A stretch of 63,066 nucleotides of DNA from Acidobacteriota bacterium. Lineage in GTDB: Bacteria; Acidobacteriota; Blastocatellia; RBC074. Numbering within the stretch: the first letter of the stretch is position 1; each line of letters begins with the position of its first letter. Under the pieces are notes generated by a model. That model was not told where the DNA came from and ran no database searches. It saw only the letters and a program-made list of their open reading frames with translations. The stretch covers positions 1 to 63,066 of the forward strand of contig JACPYM010000018.1 in assembly GCA_016196035.1 (NCBI GenBank), written 5' to 3'. The position numbers were made by a program, and so were the translations under genes. This document shows, one piece after another, positions 1-7,989 of the stretch.

Positions 1-1
1 A

Positions 2-172
2 GGTTCGATTAGTCTCCTTTACGTGGTCAATCGCCACAACGAGATGATTCAACCTCTGACCTATCTACTCCAGCTACTTTCGCAACTGGAGTTTACCGCC
101 GCACCTCTTACTCATCATGCCGTCTCCTTTTATAGTGAGGTCATTGCTGCCAGTTTGCGGGCGGCAGGTTAG
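2..172 (+). CDS. 3' end of an unidentified protein (partial)
   Basis: An open frame enters from the left edge and closes with TAG at 170-172, giving 56 residues. The translated tail looks like ordinary protein, with a leucine-rich helix (PLTYLLQLLSQLEF) and a C-terminal SLRAAG. I cannot assign a family from the tail alone, and the start lies outside the window. The frame could also be fortuitous because only 57 codons are visible. The 246 bases between its stop and the next gene hold no further gene I can support. Confidence 0.35.
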   Translation, partial: GSISLLYVVNRHNEMIQPLTYLLQLLSQLEFTAAPLTHHAVSFYSEVIAASLRAAG

Positions 173-418
173 TCTCAGTGTATGTGGGCTGTCCAGATGT
201 CCGGGCGAATTGTGTGCGGAAAAATTGCTGACCGGTCGGTAAGTTTAGTATCATCCGGCTCGCTGAATCATCTTCACTCATTTGCATTTCGTTTTTCGGC
301 AGTTCCACACCCTCGCCCAGCGTCCGCGCTCCGCGCCTGTACGCTGGCTGCGGCGGCTGTCTGAAGGGCACGCTCCTTACACTGTCGAAGACGCTTACGT
401 CCGAAAGGGAAGACCGCT

Positions 419-1435
419 ATGCCAACCAAGTTTTGGTTTTTCGTCACGCTTTCTTTGTTGCTGCTCGCCAGCCCTACGTCCGCCCAACAACCGGCGAGTT
501 CGCGCCCGCCTGATCCGGCGGCGATTCGACCCGCGCCCGCCACGAGTTTCAAAGCGCCGGAGAATATCGAATTCCGCACCGCCAACGTCATCAGCGAAGG
601 CGTGCGCATTCATGCCGAGCTGTATTCCTTAAAGGCGCTCGCGGGCAAACCCTTGCCGACGATCATACAGGCGCACGGCTGGGGCGGCACGGCGGCGAAC
701 TTCCGGTTGGATTCGCTGGCGCTGGCGAATGCGGGTTATCTGGTCATCTGTTTTGATTATCGCGGCTGGGGACAAAGCGACGGGCGCATCATTCTGGCCG
801 CGCCGCCTGAAAAACACGAAGGCCGCCGTTTCACCGCCCAGGTCGAAGAGTTACGTGAATACGTTGACCCAATGGAACAGTTGACCGACTGGTTCACCGT
901 CATCAACTGGGCAATGGGCGAACCCGCCGTGGATAAGCAACGCATCGGCCTGCGCGGTTCCAGCTATTCGGGCGGACATGTGTTTTTTGTCGCGGCGCGT
1001 GAACCGCGCGTCAAAGCCATCGTCAGCCAGGTCGGCGCGTTTGATTCGCGCTGGGTCATGGCCGATGAAGCCAATCGCAAACTCACCTATGACGAAGCGA
1101 CCAAACGCGCGCGCGGCGAACTGGGCTATCCCGAACCGCGTGTCAAAGCCGTCGGCAACCTGATCGGCGCGCCCATCCGCGACAAACTCATTCACTATTT
1201 GCCCAGCGATGAGGCCGCCAAGCTCAAAGATTGCGCGGCGCTCTTCATCGTGGCCGAAAAGGAAGAACTCTTTGACAACAAAGATCATGCCAAGCTGGCC
1301 TATGACCGCATGCCGGGGACGAAGAAGAAATACGTCTCTTACCCAGACATCACGCATTACGGCATTTATCGCGAGAAACGCCAGGAGGCGATCAATCTGG
1401 CGATTGAGTGGTTCGATCAGTATTTGAAGAAATAA
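419..1435 (+). CDS. exported alpha/beta hydrolase, S15/CocE-like
   Basis: This 338-residue protein has a clear signal peptide at residues 1-22, ending TSAQQ. The hydrolase fold shows the HGWGG oxyanion-loop region near 86-90, FDYRGWGQSDGR near 112-123 and the nucleophile elbow GSSYSGG with Ser182 as the predicted nucleophile. That elbow fits the GxSYxG form seen in X-Pro dipeptidyl-peptidase/CocE (S15) enzymes. The likely catalytic His is H313 in DITHYG, and an acidic stretch at 280-286 could give the third residue. It probably cleaves esters or peptides in the periplasm; the substrate is unknown. A purine-rich site (AAAGGGAAG) precedes the ATG. It stands first in a run of exported proteins on the same strand but is separated from the next gene by a palindromic repeat. 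Confidence 0.85.
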   Translation: MPTKFWFFVTLSLLLLASPTSAQQPASSRPPDPAAIRPAPATSFKAPENIEFRTANVISEGVRIHAELYSLKALAGKPLPTIIQAHGWGGTAANFRLDSLALANAGYLVICFDYRGWGQSDGRIILAAPPEKHEGRRFTAQVEELREYVDPMEQLTDWFTVINWAMGEPAVDKQRIGLRGSSYSGGHVFFVAAREPRVKAIVSQVGAFDSRWVMADEANRKLTYDEATKRARGELGYPEPRVKAVGNLIGAPIRDKLIHYLPSDEAAKLKDCAALFIVAEKEELFDNKDHAKLAYDRMPGTKKKYVSYPDITHYGIYREKRQEAINLAIEWFDQYLKK

Positions 1436-1440
1436 CCCGG

Positions 1441-1555
1441 CAGGTTCAGAGTGCAAGTTCAAGTTAAGAGTTCACGCTTCAGCGTGCCTAAGTCGAATTA
1501 ACACGCTGAAGCGTGAACTCTTAACTTGAACTCTTAACCTGAACTCTGAACCTGC
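1441..1555. repeat. palindromic interspersed repeat (family A)
   Basis: Inverted arms at 1461-1486 and 1502-1527 carry the core GAGTTCACGCTTCAGCGTG, flanked by outer arms (CAGGTTCAGAGT / ACTCTGAACCTG). The same core recurs three times at 30734-30843. The folded structure between two co-directional genes may also attenuate transcription. Confidence 0.85.
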
Positions 1556-1614
1556 ACCCAACGTCATTGGCCCAAAGCCGGTATGACAAGACAAATTTTT
1601 TCCAAGGAGAATCC

Positions 1615-2007
1615 ATGCAACTGTCGAAAAAACTGTTTCTCAACTTGTGCCTGTCGTTGTTGGTCGTTGGCGTCTTGTCGGTCATCGGCAGCGCCCGCGC
1701 CAACTTTGCCGATCTCACGGGCACCTGGAAGCTCACCTTGCAAACGCAGCAAGGCACCAGCAACCCGACCCTGACCTTAAAGCAAGAAGGCGAAGAGTTG
1801 ACTGGCACTTACAAAGGCCGTCTGGGCGAAGCACCAGTCAAAGGCACGGTCAAAGGCAATGCCTTCAAATTCAGTCTCAAGGTCAACGCGCAAGGCAACG
1901 AGTTGCAAATTGATTATGACGGCACCCTCGAAGCCGATGGCACCATCAAGGGCAAAGCGAAGTTCGGCGACTTCGGCGAAGGCACGTTCACTGGCAAGAA
2001 AGAATAA
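1615..2007 (+). CDS. small exported beta-rich protein, function unknown
   Basis: I chose the ATG at 1615 because it follows CAAGGAGAATCC, a good ribosome site, and begins a typical signal peptide (charged MQLSKK, then a leucine/valine core, then SARA). The mature part is about 100 residues of alternating polar/hydrophobic strands with repeated TGTW, LTGTYKG, VKGTVKG, GTIKGKAKFG and GTFTGKKE turns. This looks like a small lipocalin-like or up-and-down beta-barrel of the kind often annotated hypothetical in Acidobacteriota. An in-frame start 48 bases upstream would add a non-signal leader and is less likely. No catalytic residues are visible; a ligand-binding role is only a guess. Confidence 0.75.
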   Translation: MQLSKKLFLNLCLSLLVVGVLSVIGSARANFADLTGTWKLTLQTQQGTSNPTLTLKQEGEELTGTYKGRLGEAPVKGTVKGNAFKFSLKVNAQGNELQIDYDGTLEADGTIKGKAKFGDFGEGTFTGKKE

Positions 2008-2017
2008 TTTCAGACAT

Positions 2018-2199
2018 CAGCCCCAAGGGGGCGCAATATGATAGCCCGGTGCAACGCACCGGGTCAGCAGATGAATGGTTTTCAAGCCCCAACGGGGCGC
2101 AATAACTATCTCGCCCCGTTGGGGCTTGCCTGATTTGATGTCCTGCGCCCAGGGCGTTGCCCTGGGCTTCATTACTTCGCCCCGTTGGGGCTGAGCAGT
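2018..2199. repeat. palindromic repeat cluster (GCCCCAACGGGGCG family B)
   Basis: Several GCCCCAAC/GTTGGGGC palindromes and the CCCAGGGCGTTGCCCTGGG type sit in one stretch: CAGCCCCAAGGGGGCGCAAT, CGGTGCAACGCACCGGG, CCCCAACGGGGCG and GCCCCGTTGGGGC. A second cluster of the same family is at 47418-47613. Reading frames through it are low-complexity and not taken as genes. Confidence 0.85.
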
Positions 2200-2235
2200 A
2201 ACTCTTTGATTTCCACACCATCGAGAAAGCACGCT

Positions 2236-4104
2236 ATGAAAGCATCCGCAAAAATCATCGGCAGTCTGGTATGTCTGCTGGCGCTCGTTTACGGCTGGGG
2301 ATTCCCTTCCACCGCGCAAGACCTGGCGGGCAAAGCTGCGCCGCCCGATGGCGCGAAACTTTATGAAGCGCGTTGCGCCGTCTGTCACGACAACGCGCAA
2401 GACCGCACGCCGCCCAAAGCGCAACTCGCGCGCAAGCTGCCCGATGAAATTATCACCGCGCTCACCAACGGCGTGATGAAAACGCAGGCCGCCGGGTTGA
2501 AGGAATTGGAAATTCGCGCACTGGCCGTGTATCTGACCGGCAAACAACCGGCGGGCTTGCTCGACCCCGCGCAACTCGCCAATCGCTGCCAGACGCCCGG
2601 CGCGCCCCTCAATCTGAAAGCGGCGAATTGGAACGGCTGGGGCGCTGATCTCGATAACACGCGCTATCAACCCAAACCCGGGTTGAAGGCCGCCGACGTG
2701 CCGCGCCTCAAGGTCAAATGGGCGTTCGCCTATCCCGCCTCAATGGCGATTGGGCAACCAACCATCGTTGGCGACCGGTTGTTTGTCACGACCGATTCGG
2801 GCCAGGTCATCAGCCTGAACGCGCAAACGGGTTGCGCCTATTGGGCGGTGGGCGTGAATGCGCCGGTGCGCACGGCGGTTTCGGTCGGCCCGCTGCCCGC
2901 TGGTCACAGCAGCGGGGCCAAATTCGCCGCCTATTTCGGCGACGAACGCGCCACGGTTCATGCGGTGGATGCCGAGACGGGCAAACATTTGTGGCGGATA
3001 AAACTCGACGATCACCCGGTCGCGCGCATCACGGGTTCGCCTGTCCTGCACGGTGATCGTTTGTACGTGCCCGTTTCTTCAGTCGAAGAGGCCATCTCGC
3101 GCGGCGACAAATACGAATGCTGCAAGTTTCGCGGCGCGATGACGGCGCTCGATGCTTACACCGGCAAACTGCTCTGGAAGTCGCACACCATCACCGAAGA
3201 GATGCGGCCATATAAAAAGAATTCGGCGGGCACGCAGCTTTACGGCCCGGCGGGCGCGGCCATCTGGTCGGCCCCGACGCTCGACCTCAAACGTGGCGTG
3301 CTGTATGCGGGCACGGGCAATTCCTACACCGATGCGCCCACGACCGGGGCCGACTCAATCCTCGCGTTCGATCTGGCGACGGGCAAAATTCGCTGGGGTT
3401 TTCAGGCCCTGCCCAACGACAACTTCATCATGAATTGCCGCCAGCCGGGCCAGGGCAATTGCCCCGAAAACGCCGGGCCGGATTTCGATTTCGGCAGTTC
3501 ACCGATCTTGCGCAAACTGCCCAACGGCAAAGACGTGATTCTCGCCGGCAACAAAGCGGGCATCCTCTTCGCGCTCGACCCTGACAACCAAGGCAAGAAA
3601 CTGTGGGAAGCCAAACTCGGTTTTGGCACCGCGCTGGGCGGCATCGAGTGGGGCTTCACCGCCGATGCGGCGAATGTGTATGTGCCGCTGGCCGATCCGT
3701 TCGGCGATCCCAAGCAACGCAAGCCGGGTCTGGCCGCCGTGAAAATCGCCACCGGCGAAAAGCTCTGGTTCATCCCCGCGCCCGAAGCGAAATGCACCTG
3801 GGGGACGACCCGCTGCAACAACGCGCAATCGGCGGCGGCTTCGTTGATTCCCGGCGTCGTGTTTTCGGGCGCGTCTGACGGTCACTTGCGCGCCTACGCG
3901 ACGGCTGACGGCAAGATCGTTTGGGATTTCGATACGGCGGGACAGCCTTACGATGCGGTCAACGGCAAGCAGGCCAAAGGCGGCACGATAGATGGGGGCG
4001 GGCCGACGATTGCGAACGGCATTGTTTATGTCAATTCCGGCTATGGCCGCATCATCGGGATGCCGGGCAATGCGTTGCTGGCGTTTTCGGTGGAGGGCAA
4101 GTAG
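2236..4104 (+). CDS. cytochrome c-PQQ propeller dehydrogenase (polyvinyl-alcohol-dehydrogenase-like)
   Basis: The 622-residue exported protein (signal to about residue 28) begins with a cytochrome c domain: CAVCH at 47-51 binds heme c and M81 in GVMKTQ is a plausible distal ligand. From about residue 125 it is an eight-bladed PQQ-type beta-propeller, with repeated GDRLF, LNAQTG, LDAYTGKLLW, FDLATGKIRW and ATADGKIVWDF blades. The TGCAYW motif, VRTA, and the N-terminal heme domain match the quinohemoprotein polyvinyl alcohol dehydrogenase (cytochrome) family, which oxidises secondary alcohols and passes electrons to heme. The start at 2236 gives the signal peptide; a start 51 bases upstream lies in the repeat. 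The next two genes encode exported hydrolases, suggesting joint oxidation and hydrolysis of an alcohol or ester polymer. The actual substrate is not established. Confidence 0.85.
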   Translation: MKASAKIIGSLVCLLALVYGWGFPSTAQDLAGKAAPPDGAKLYEARCAVCHDNAQDRTPPKAQLARKLPDEIITALTNGVMKTQAAGLKELEIRALAVYLTGKQPAGLLDPAQLANRCQTPGAPLNLKAANWNGWGADLDNTRYQPKPGLKAADVPRLKVKWAFAYPASMAIGQPTIVGDRLFVTTDSGQVISLNAQTGCAYWAVGVNAPVRTAVSVGPLPAGHSSGAKFAAYFGDERATVHAVDAETGKHLWRIKLDDHPVARITGSPVLHGDRLYVPVSSVEEAISRGDKYECCKFRGAMTALDAYTGKLLWKSHTITEEMRPYKKNSAGTQLYGPAGAAIWSAPTLDLKRGVLYAGTGNSYTDAPTTGADSILAFDLATGKIRWGFQALPNDNFIMNCRQPGQGNCPENAGPDFDFGSSPILRKLPNGKDVILAGNKAGILFALDPDNQGKKLWEAKLGFGTALGGIEWGFTADAANVYVPLADPFGDPKQRKPGLAAVKIATGEKLWFIPAPEAKCTWGTTRCNNAQSAAASLIPGVVFSGASDGHLRAYATADGKIVWDFDTAGQPYDAVNGKQAKGGTIDGGGPTIANGIVYVNSGYGRIIGMPGNALLAFSVEGK

Positions 4105-4125
4105 CAAGGAATTTTTTGGCAACCT

Positions 4126-4243
4126 TGTACAGCGGACTGATAGTCCGCTGGCAGTCTGCAAGGCAAGCCCGCGCAGGATGATTGGAGTCTCTGCCAATGT
4201 ACGATTGGTAAAGACCGGCAGCGGACTGACAGTCCGCTGTACA
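4126..4243. repeat. palindromic repeat (AGCGGACTG family C)
   Basis: Arms at 4126-4150 and 4219-4243 are inverted copies of TGTACAGCGGACTGACAGTC; each arm is itself a palindrome (AGCGGACTG-N-CAGTCCGCT). It fills the gap between the PQQ protein and the next hydrolase. Confidence 0.85.
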
Positions 4244-4261
4244 TTTGAACAAGGAGCATCC

Positions 4262-5425
4262 ATGTTACGACGACGCACTCTGACGTTCTTCCTCTTTACG
4301 CTGCTCATTGCCCCGTTGGCAGTGGCGCAAACCGACAACAAGCTCGCCAAGAACGATTACAGCAAAGGCGAAAACTGGCTCTGCCGTCCGGGCCGCCAGG
4401 ATGCCTGCGCCGCTGACCTAACGACGACCATCGTCGAAGCCAACGGCACACTCAAAGAAGAGAAATTCAAAGCCGATCCCAAAGCGCCGATTGATTGCTT
4501 TTACGTCTATCCGACGGTTTCGCTCGACGCGACGCCCAACAGCGATATGACTGCCGGGCCGGAAGAGAATCGCGTCGTGCAATACCAATTCGCGCGCTTT
4601 GCCGCCAAGTGCCGCGTGTTTGCGCCGCTGTATCGCCAAGTCACCTTGACCGCCTTGCGCGCCGGCATAGCAGGCAAGCCAATGGCGGCAGATCGCGTGG
4701 TTGGTTACAACGATGTCGTTGACGCTTGGAAACACTACCTGGAACACGATAACCTGGGGCGCGGCGTCGTGCTGATCGGCCATTCACAAGGCTCCGGCGT
4801 GTTGACGCAACTCATTCGCAACGAAATTGACGGCAAGCCTGTGCAGAAACGGCTCATCTCGGCTTTGCTGCTCGGCACAAACTTGGCCGTGCCCAAAGGC
4901 AAAGACGTAGGCGGCGCATTCAAAAACATTCCGCTTTGCCGCGCGGCGTCGCAGCCCGGCTGCGCGATTGCCTATGCCTCGTTCCGCGCCAATCAACCAC
5001 CGCCTGCCGATACACGGTTTGGCCGTGTTGCTGGCGATGGTATGGCGGCAGCTTGCACGAATCCAGCGGCCTTGGGCGGTGGTAGCGGCGCGCTGCACGC
5101 ATATTTGAATAGCGGCAGCAACAGCGCCGAGCCACCTGTTTGGGTAACGCCTGCGAAGCCGATCAAAACGCCATTTGTCAGCGTGCCTGGCTTGCTCACC
5201 GCCGAATGTGTGTCGAACGAGAAAGGCAGCTATCTGGCGGTTACGGTGCACGGCAATCCGGCTGACCCGCGCACCGACCAAATTGCGGGCGATGTGGTGA
5301 CGAATGGGCAGGTGCAAGCGAACTGGGGCCTGCACACAATTGACGCGCACCTGGCGATGGGCAATCTGGTAGACATCGTCGGCCAGCAAGCCAAAGCCTA
5401 TCTTGCCAAACAAGCGAAGAAGTAA
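4262..5425 (+). CDS. exported DUF3089-type alpha/beta hydrolase
   Basis: The ATG at 4262 follows CAAGGAGCATCC and opens a signal peptide (MLRRRTLTFF to AVAQ at 23), giving 387 residues. The order WLCRPG, FYVYPTVSLD, ENRVVQYQFARF and the elbow GHSQG with Ser175 is that of the DUF3089 family of secreted hydrolases/lipase-like proteins. The late LHTIDAHLAMGNLVDIV segment probably contains the catalytic His. It lies 157 bases after the PQQ dehydrogenase (gap filled by a palindrome) and 18 bases before another hydrolase, so it is probably co-transcribed with the latter. Family assignment is good; substrate is unknown. Confidence 0.85.
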   Translation: MLRRRTLTFFLFTLLIAPLAVAQTDNKLAKNDYSKGENWLCRPGRQDACAADLTTTIVEANGTLKEEKFKADPKAPIDCFYVYPTVSLDATPNSDMTAGPEENRVVQYQFARFAAKCRVFAPLYRQVTLTALRAGIAGKPMAADRVVGYNDVVDAWKHYLEHDNLGRGVVLIGHSQGSGVLTQLIRNEIDGKPVQKRLISALLLGTNLAVPKGKDVGGAFKNIPLCRAASQPGCAIAYASFRANQPPPADTRFGRVAGDGMAAACTNPAALGGGSGALHAYLNSGSNSAEPPVWVTPAKPIKTPFVSVPGLLTAECVSNEKGSYLAVTVHGNPADPRTDQIAGDVVTNGQVQANWGLHTIDAHLAMGNLVDIVGQQAKAYLAKQAKK

Positions 5426-5443
5426 CTCAAAAGGAGGGCTGTG

Positions 5444-6370
5444 ATGAAAACGCTGTTGCGGTATTCGACCGTCGGCACAACCTGTGCACTCGCCTGTTGT
5501 CTGTTGTTGGCTGCCACGAGTGCGTTCGCGCAAAATCCCGCGCCCACACCCGCACGTCCAATCATCGGTTCACCCGCCGCCGCCGCCGGCTTCCAGCAGT
5601 TGGCAAAAGACCGATTGGCCAGCGACTTCATTCAGGATCGCTTTTACAAATTCAAAGAAGCGGGCGATTTGTGGCAGCCCTATTCGATCTTTGTGCCGCG
5701 CAATTACGACAAGGCAAAGAAATGGCCGCTGATCGTCAATCTGCATGGGTTGAACATTACGCCCGTGCAACAGATTCGTTTTGAAGGTGTCGCCGAACTC
5801 GCCGAAAAATACGGCTATATTGTGGTTTGTCCGATGGGGTATTCGGTGCGTTCGTTCTGGGGCATCCCCAACATCGGGCGCGGGCTGATCGAAGGCGAGC
5901 CAGGATTTGAGAACGAGAAAAACTTAAAGCTGAGCGTGCAGGAATTGGCCTATGCCGACACGCTGAATGTGTTCAAACTGGTCAAGCAGGAGTTCAACAT
6001 TGACGAGAACCGCATCTTCCTGATGGGGCATTCGATGGGCGGCGCGGGTGCGTATTTTTACGCCGCGCAGCATCCCGAAATCTGGGCGGGCGTTGCGCCC
6101 ATCGCGGGCGGTGGCATAGATGACCGTTACGCGCCGGGCGAGAAAGTCAAGGACCTGACCTTTCTGGTCTTGCAAGGCGAAAAGGATTTGATCATCAATG
6201 CCGCAGCCTCGCGTGCGTCGGTGGCGAAGATGAAGGAGTTAGGCATCAAGCATACTTACATCGAAGTGCCCGGCGCGGATCACGAAGTTTGGATTCGGCA
6301 CAACCCGGCGAACATCGCCAAGTTGTTCGACTTCTTCAACGGCTTGAGCAAAGCAACGGCTAAGCCCTGA
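5444..6370 (+). CDS. exported esterase/PHB-depolymerase-like hydrolase
   Basis: AAGGAGG at 5431-5437 points to the ATG at 5444 (the GTG three bases earlier is too close). The 308-residue protein has a signal peptide (to AFAQ, 30) and an alpha/beta-hydrolase core: NLHGL at 99-103, GHSMGG with Ser197, QGEKD with Asp248 and GADH with His280, a complete Ser-Asp-His triad. The plan resembles phospholipase/carboxylesterase and extracellular polyhydroxybutyrate depolymerase-like esterases. It closely follows the DUF3089 hydrolase on the same strand. The likely substrates are short esters or a polyester; this is inference. Confidence 0.85.
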   Translation: MKTLLRYSTVGTTCALACCLLLAATSAFAQNPAPTPARPIIGSPAAAAGFQQLAKDRLASDFIQDRFYKFKEAGDLWQPYSIFVPRNYDKAKKWPLIVNLHGLNITPVQQIRFEGVAELAEKYGYIVVCPMGYSVRSFWGIPNIGRGLIEGEPGFENEKNLKLSVQELAYADTLNVFKLVKQEFNIDENRIFLMGHSMGGAGAYFYAAQHPEIWAGVAPIAGGGIDDRYAPGEKVKDLTFLVLQGEKDLIINAAASRASVAKMKELGIKHTYIEVPGADHEVWIRHNPANIAKLFDFFNGLSKATAKP

Positions 6371-6851
6371 CCTAGACCTTGCTCATCGAAAGTTACACGG
6401 CTGGCGATTAATTTCAGACCCAGTGAATTGTGCATCACGAATGCGGCGGCCTTTGGAAGAGAGAAAAAGCATGGGGTTAGTTCGGAACTGCCCTATCTTG
6501 ACGAGTTGCCTGCTGGGTGGGCTGCCAGCGCGTGGGTCGCTTTTCAACCGACCCTTAACCTTTTACTTGAACCGGGCAGGCTACAGCCAGGCGATCTGGC
6601 GACGACGAGCACTTACGATGGCAGGGCCGTCCTCTATGGCATTCGTATAGATTCGGGCGCTCTCAGGCCAGGGCTGAAACCGCAACCTGGCCGTCAACTT
6701 CGGCGACGGTTCAGACACATATTCTCCATTCTGCATTCTTCATTCATTGGCAGAGAGGCAGCGGCGGTTACTGTACGGGAATTGAGAATGGCGAATGAAT
6801 AATGGAGAATGCTTTGGCGCGCCGACAAGCCAGGGAAACGAAACACACTTT
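6371..6851. other. intergenic region with one inverted repeat, no supported gene
   Basis: No convincing gene is seen. A 124-codon open frame across 6428-6802 has no ribosome site, no recognisable motif and runs into a repeat. Inverted arms at 6720-6748 and 6780-6813 (ATTCTCCATTCTGCATTC and its near-complement) form a palindrome immediately upstream of the alcohol dehydrogenase. Confidence 0.6.
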
Positions 6852-7871
6852 ATGCAAGCAGCACTCTTACGCGAATTCGGTCAACCGATCACGCTTGAGA
6901 CTTTGCCTACGCCGGAACCTGATGCGGGCGAAGTCGTCATCAAAGTCGCCGCCTGTGGCGTCTGTCATTCGGATTATCATCTGATACACGGCGAATGGGA
7001 TTTGCTCAAGCCCATCACCAAACTGCCGCTCATCCCCGGTCACGAAATCACCGGCACTGTTTCCGCCGTTGGCGAAGGCGTCACCAACCTGCAAATCGGC
7101 GACCGCGTTGGCGTGCCCTGGCTCTATTACACCTGCGACGAATGCGAGTTTTGCCGCGACGGACACGAGACGCTGTGCGTTAAACAGAAAGTCACTGGCT
7201 GCACGGTGGATGGCGGCTTTGCCGAATACCTCAAAGCCAAAGCCAGCCACACCGCCAAGCTGCCCGACAACTTGAGCTTCGCCGAAGCCGCGCCGCTGTT
7301 GTGCGCCGGTCTCACCGTTCACAAAGCACTGCGCGTCGCTGAAGCCAAAGCCGGTCAGCGGCTCGTTGTTTTCGGCGTCGGTGGTCTCGGTCATCTGGCC
7401 GTGCAACTCGGCAAAGCGGCGGGCATGGAAGTCGGCGCGGTGGATGTCACTGATGACAAGCTGCAACTGGCGACCGAGTGCGGCGCGGATTGGACGGTCA
7501 ACGCTGCGGCTGGCCCCGCGCATAAAGAAATCAAAAAACACGGCGGCGGCGCGCACATCGCGCTGGTGACTGCGGGAAGCACGGCGGCGTATGAAACGGC
7601 GCTGCGTTCGTTGCGCCGCGCGGGCACGCTGGCCGTGGTCGGAATGACGCCGCAACCCATCAGCGTCTCGACCGTGGCGCTGGTGTCGGGTGAATACAAG
7701 ATCGTCGCCTCGGCGGTCGGTTCGCGCCAGGATTTGGCCGAAGTGCTGGCGCTGGCGGGCGCGGGCAAACTGCGCTGCCGCATCGAAACGCGCCCGTTGG
7801 CCGAGGTGAACGAAGTCTTTGCAGCCATGCGCGCAGGGCAGATCACGGGTCGCATCGTGCTGACGCTCTAA
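6852..7871 (+). CDS. zinc-dependent alcohol dehydrogenase
   Basis: The start at 6852 (MQAALLREFGQP) is the usual beginning of the medium-chain dehydrogenase family; an upstream in-frame ATG lies inside a palindrome. In 339 residues it carries all zinc ligands: catalytic C38, H64 and C151, and structural C95, C98, C101 and C109. The Rossmann motif GVGGLG is at 175-180, followed by acidic D198 suggesting NAD preference. It should interconvert primary alcohols and aldehydes in the cytoplasm, like AdhA/AdhP-type enzymes. No ribosome site is obvious (ACACTTT). It might process alcohol products of the upstream oxidase/hydrolase cluster, but co-transcription is doubtful because 480 bases intervene. 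Confidence 0.92.
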   Translation: MQAALLREFGQPITLETLPTPEPDAGEVVIKVAACGVCHSDYHLIHGEWDLLKPITKLPLIPGHEITGTVSAVGEGVTNLQIGDRVGVPWLYYTCDECEFCRDGHETLCVKQKVTGCTVDGGFAEYLKAKASHTAKLPDNLSFAEAAPLLCAGLTVHKALRVAEAKAGQRLVVFGVGGLGHLAVQLGKAAGMEVGAVDVTDDKLQLATECGADWTVNAAAGPAHKEIKKHGGGAHIALVTAGSTAAYETALRSLRRAGTLAVVGMTPQPISVSTVALVSGEYKIVASAVGSRQDLAEVLALAGAGKLRCRIETRPLAEVNEVFAAMRAGQITGRIVLTL

Positions 7872-7876
7872 AACCC

Positions 7877-7983
7877 CTGGGTACGCACGGCTTCCAGCGT
7901 GCAGTCTCGGCGACAGGCGGCTTCCTTCCGGCAGGAGAACGTCTCTTCCCGAAACCGCACGCTGGAAGCGGTGCGTACCCAGG
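7877..7983. repeat. palindromic repeat (GGGTACGCACCGC family D), copy 1
   Basis: Inverted arms CTGGGTACGCAC-GCTTCCAGCGTGC and GCACGCTGGAAGCGGTGCGTACCCAG enclose a loop with CTTCCTTCCGGCAGGA. The loop as well as the arms is shared with 26604-26717, and the arms with 48828-49076. It lies between convergent genes. Confidence 0.88.
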
Positions 7984-7989
7984 CAAAAC

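Noticed and set aside
2017-2670. 217-codon minus-strand frame over repeat B
   Set aside because: It arises from the repeat cluster and the antisense of the PQQ gene; repeat-derived words (PQRGE) give it away.
6428-6802. 124-codon open frame upstream of the alcohol dehydrogenase
   Set aside because: No ribosome site, no motif, and its end runs through a palindromic repeat.
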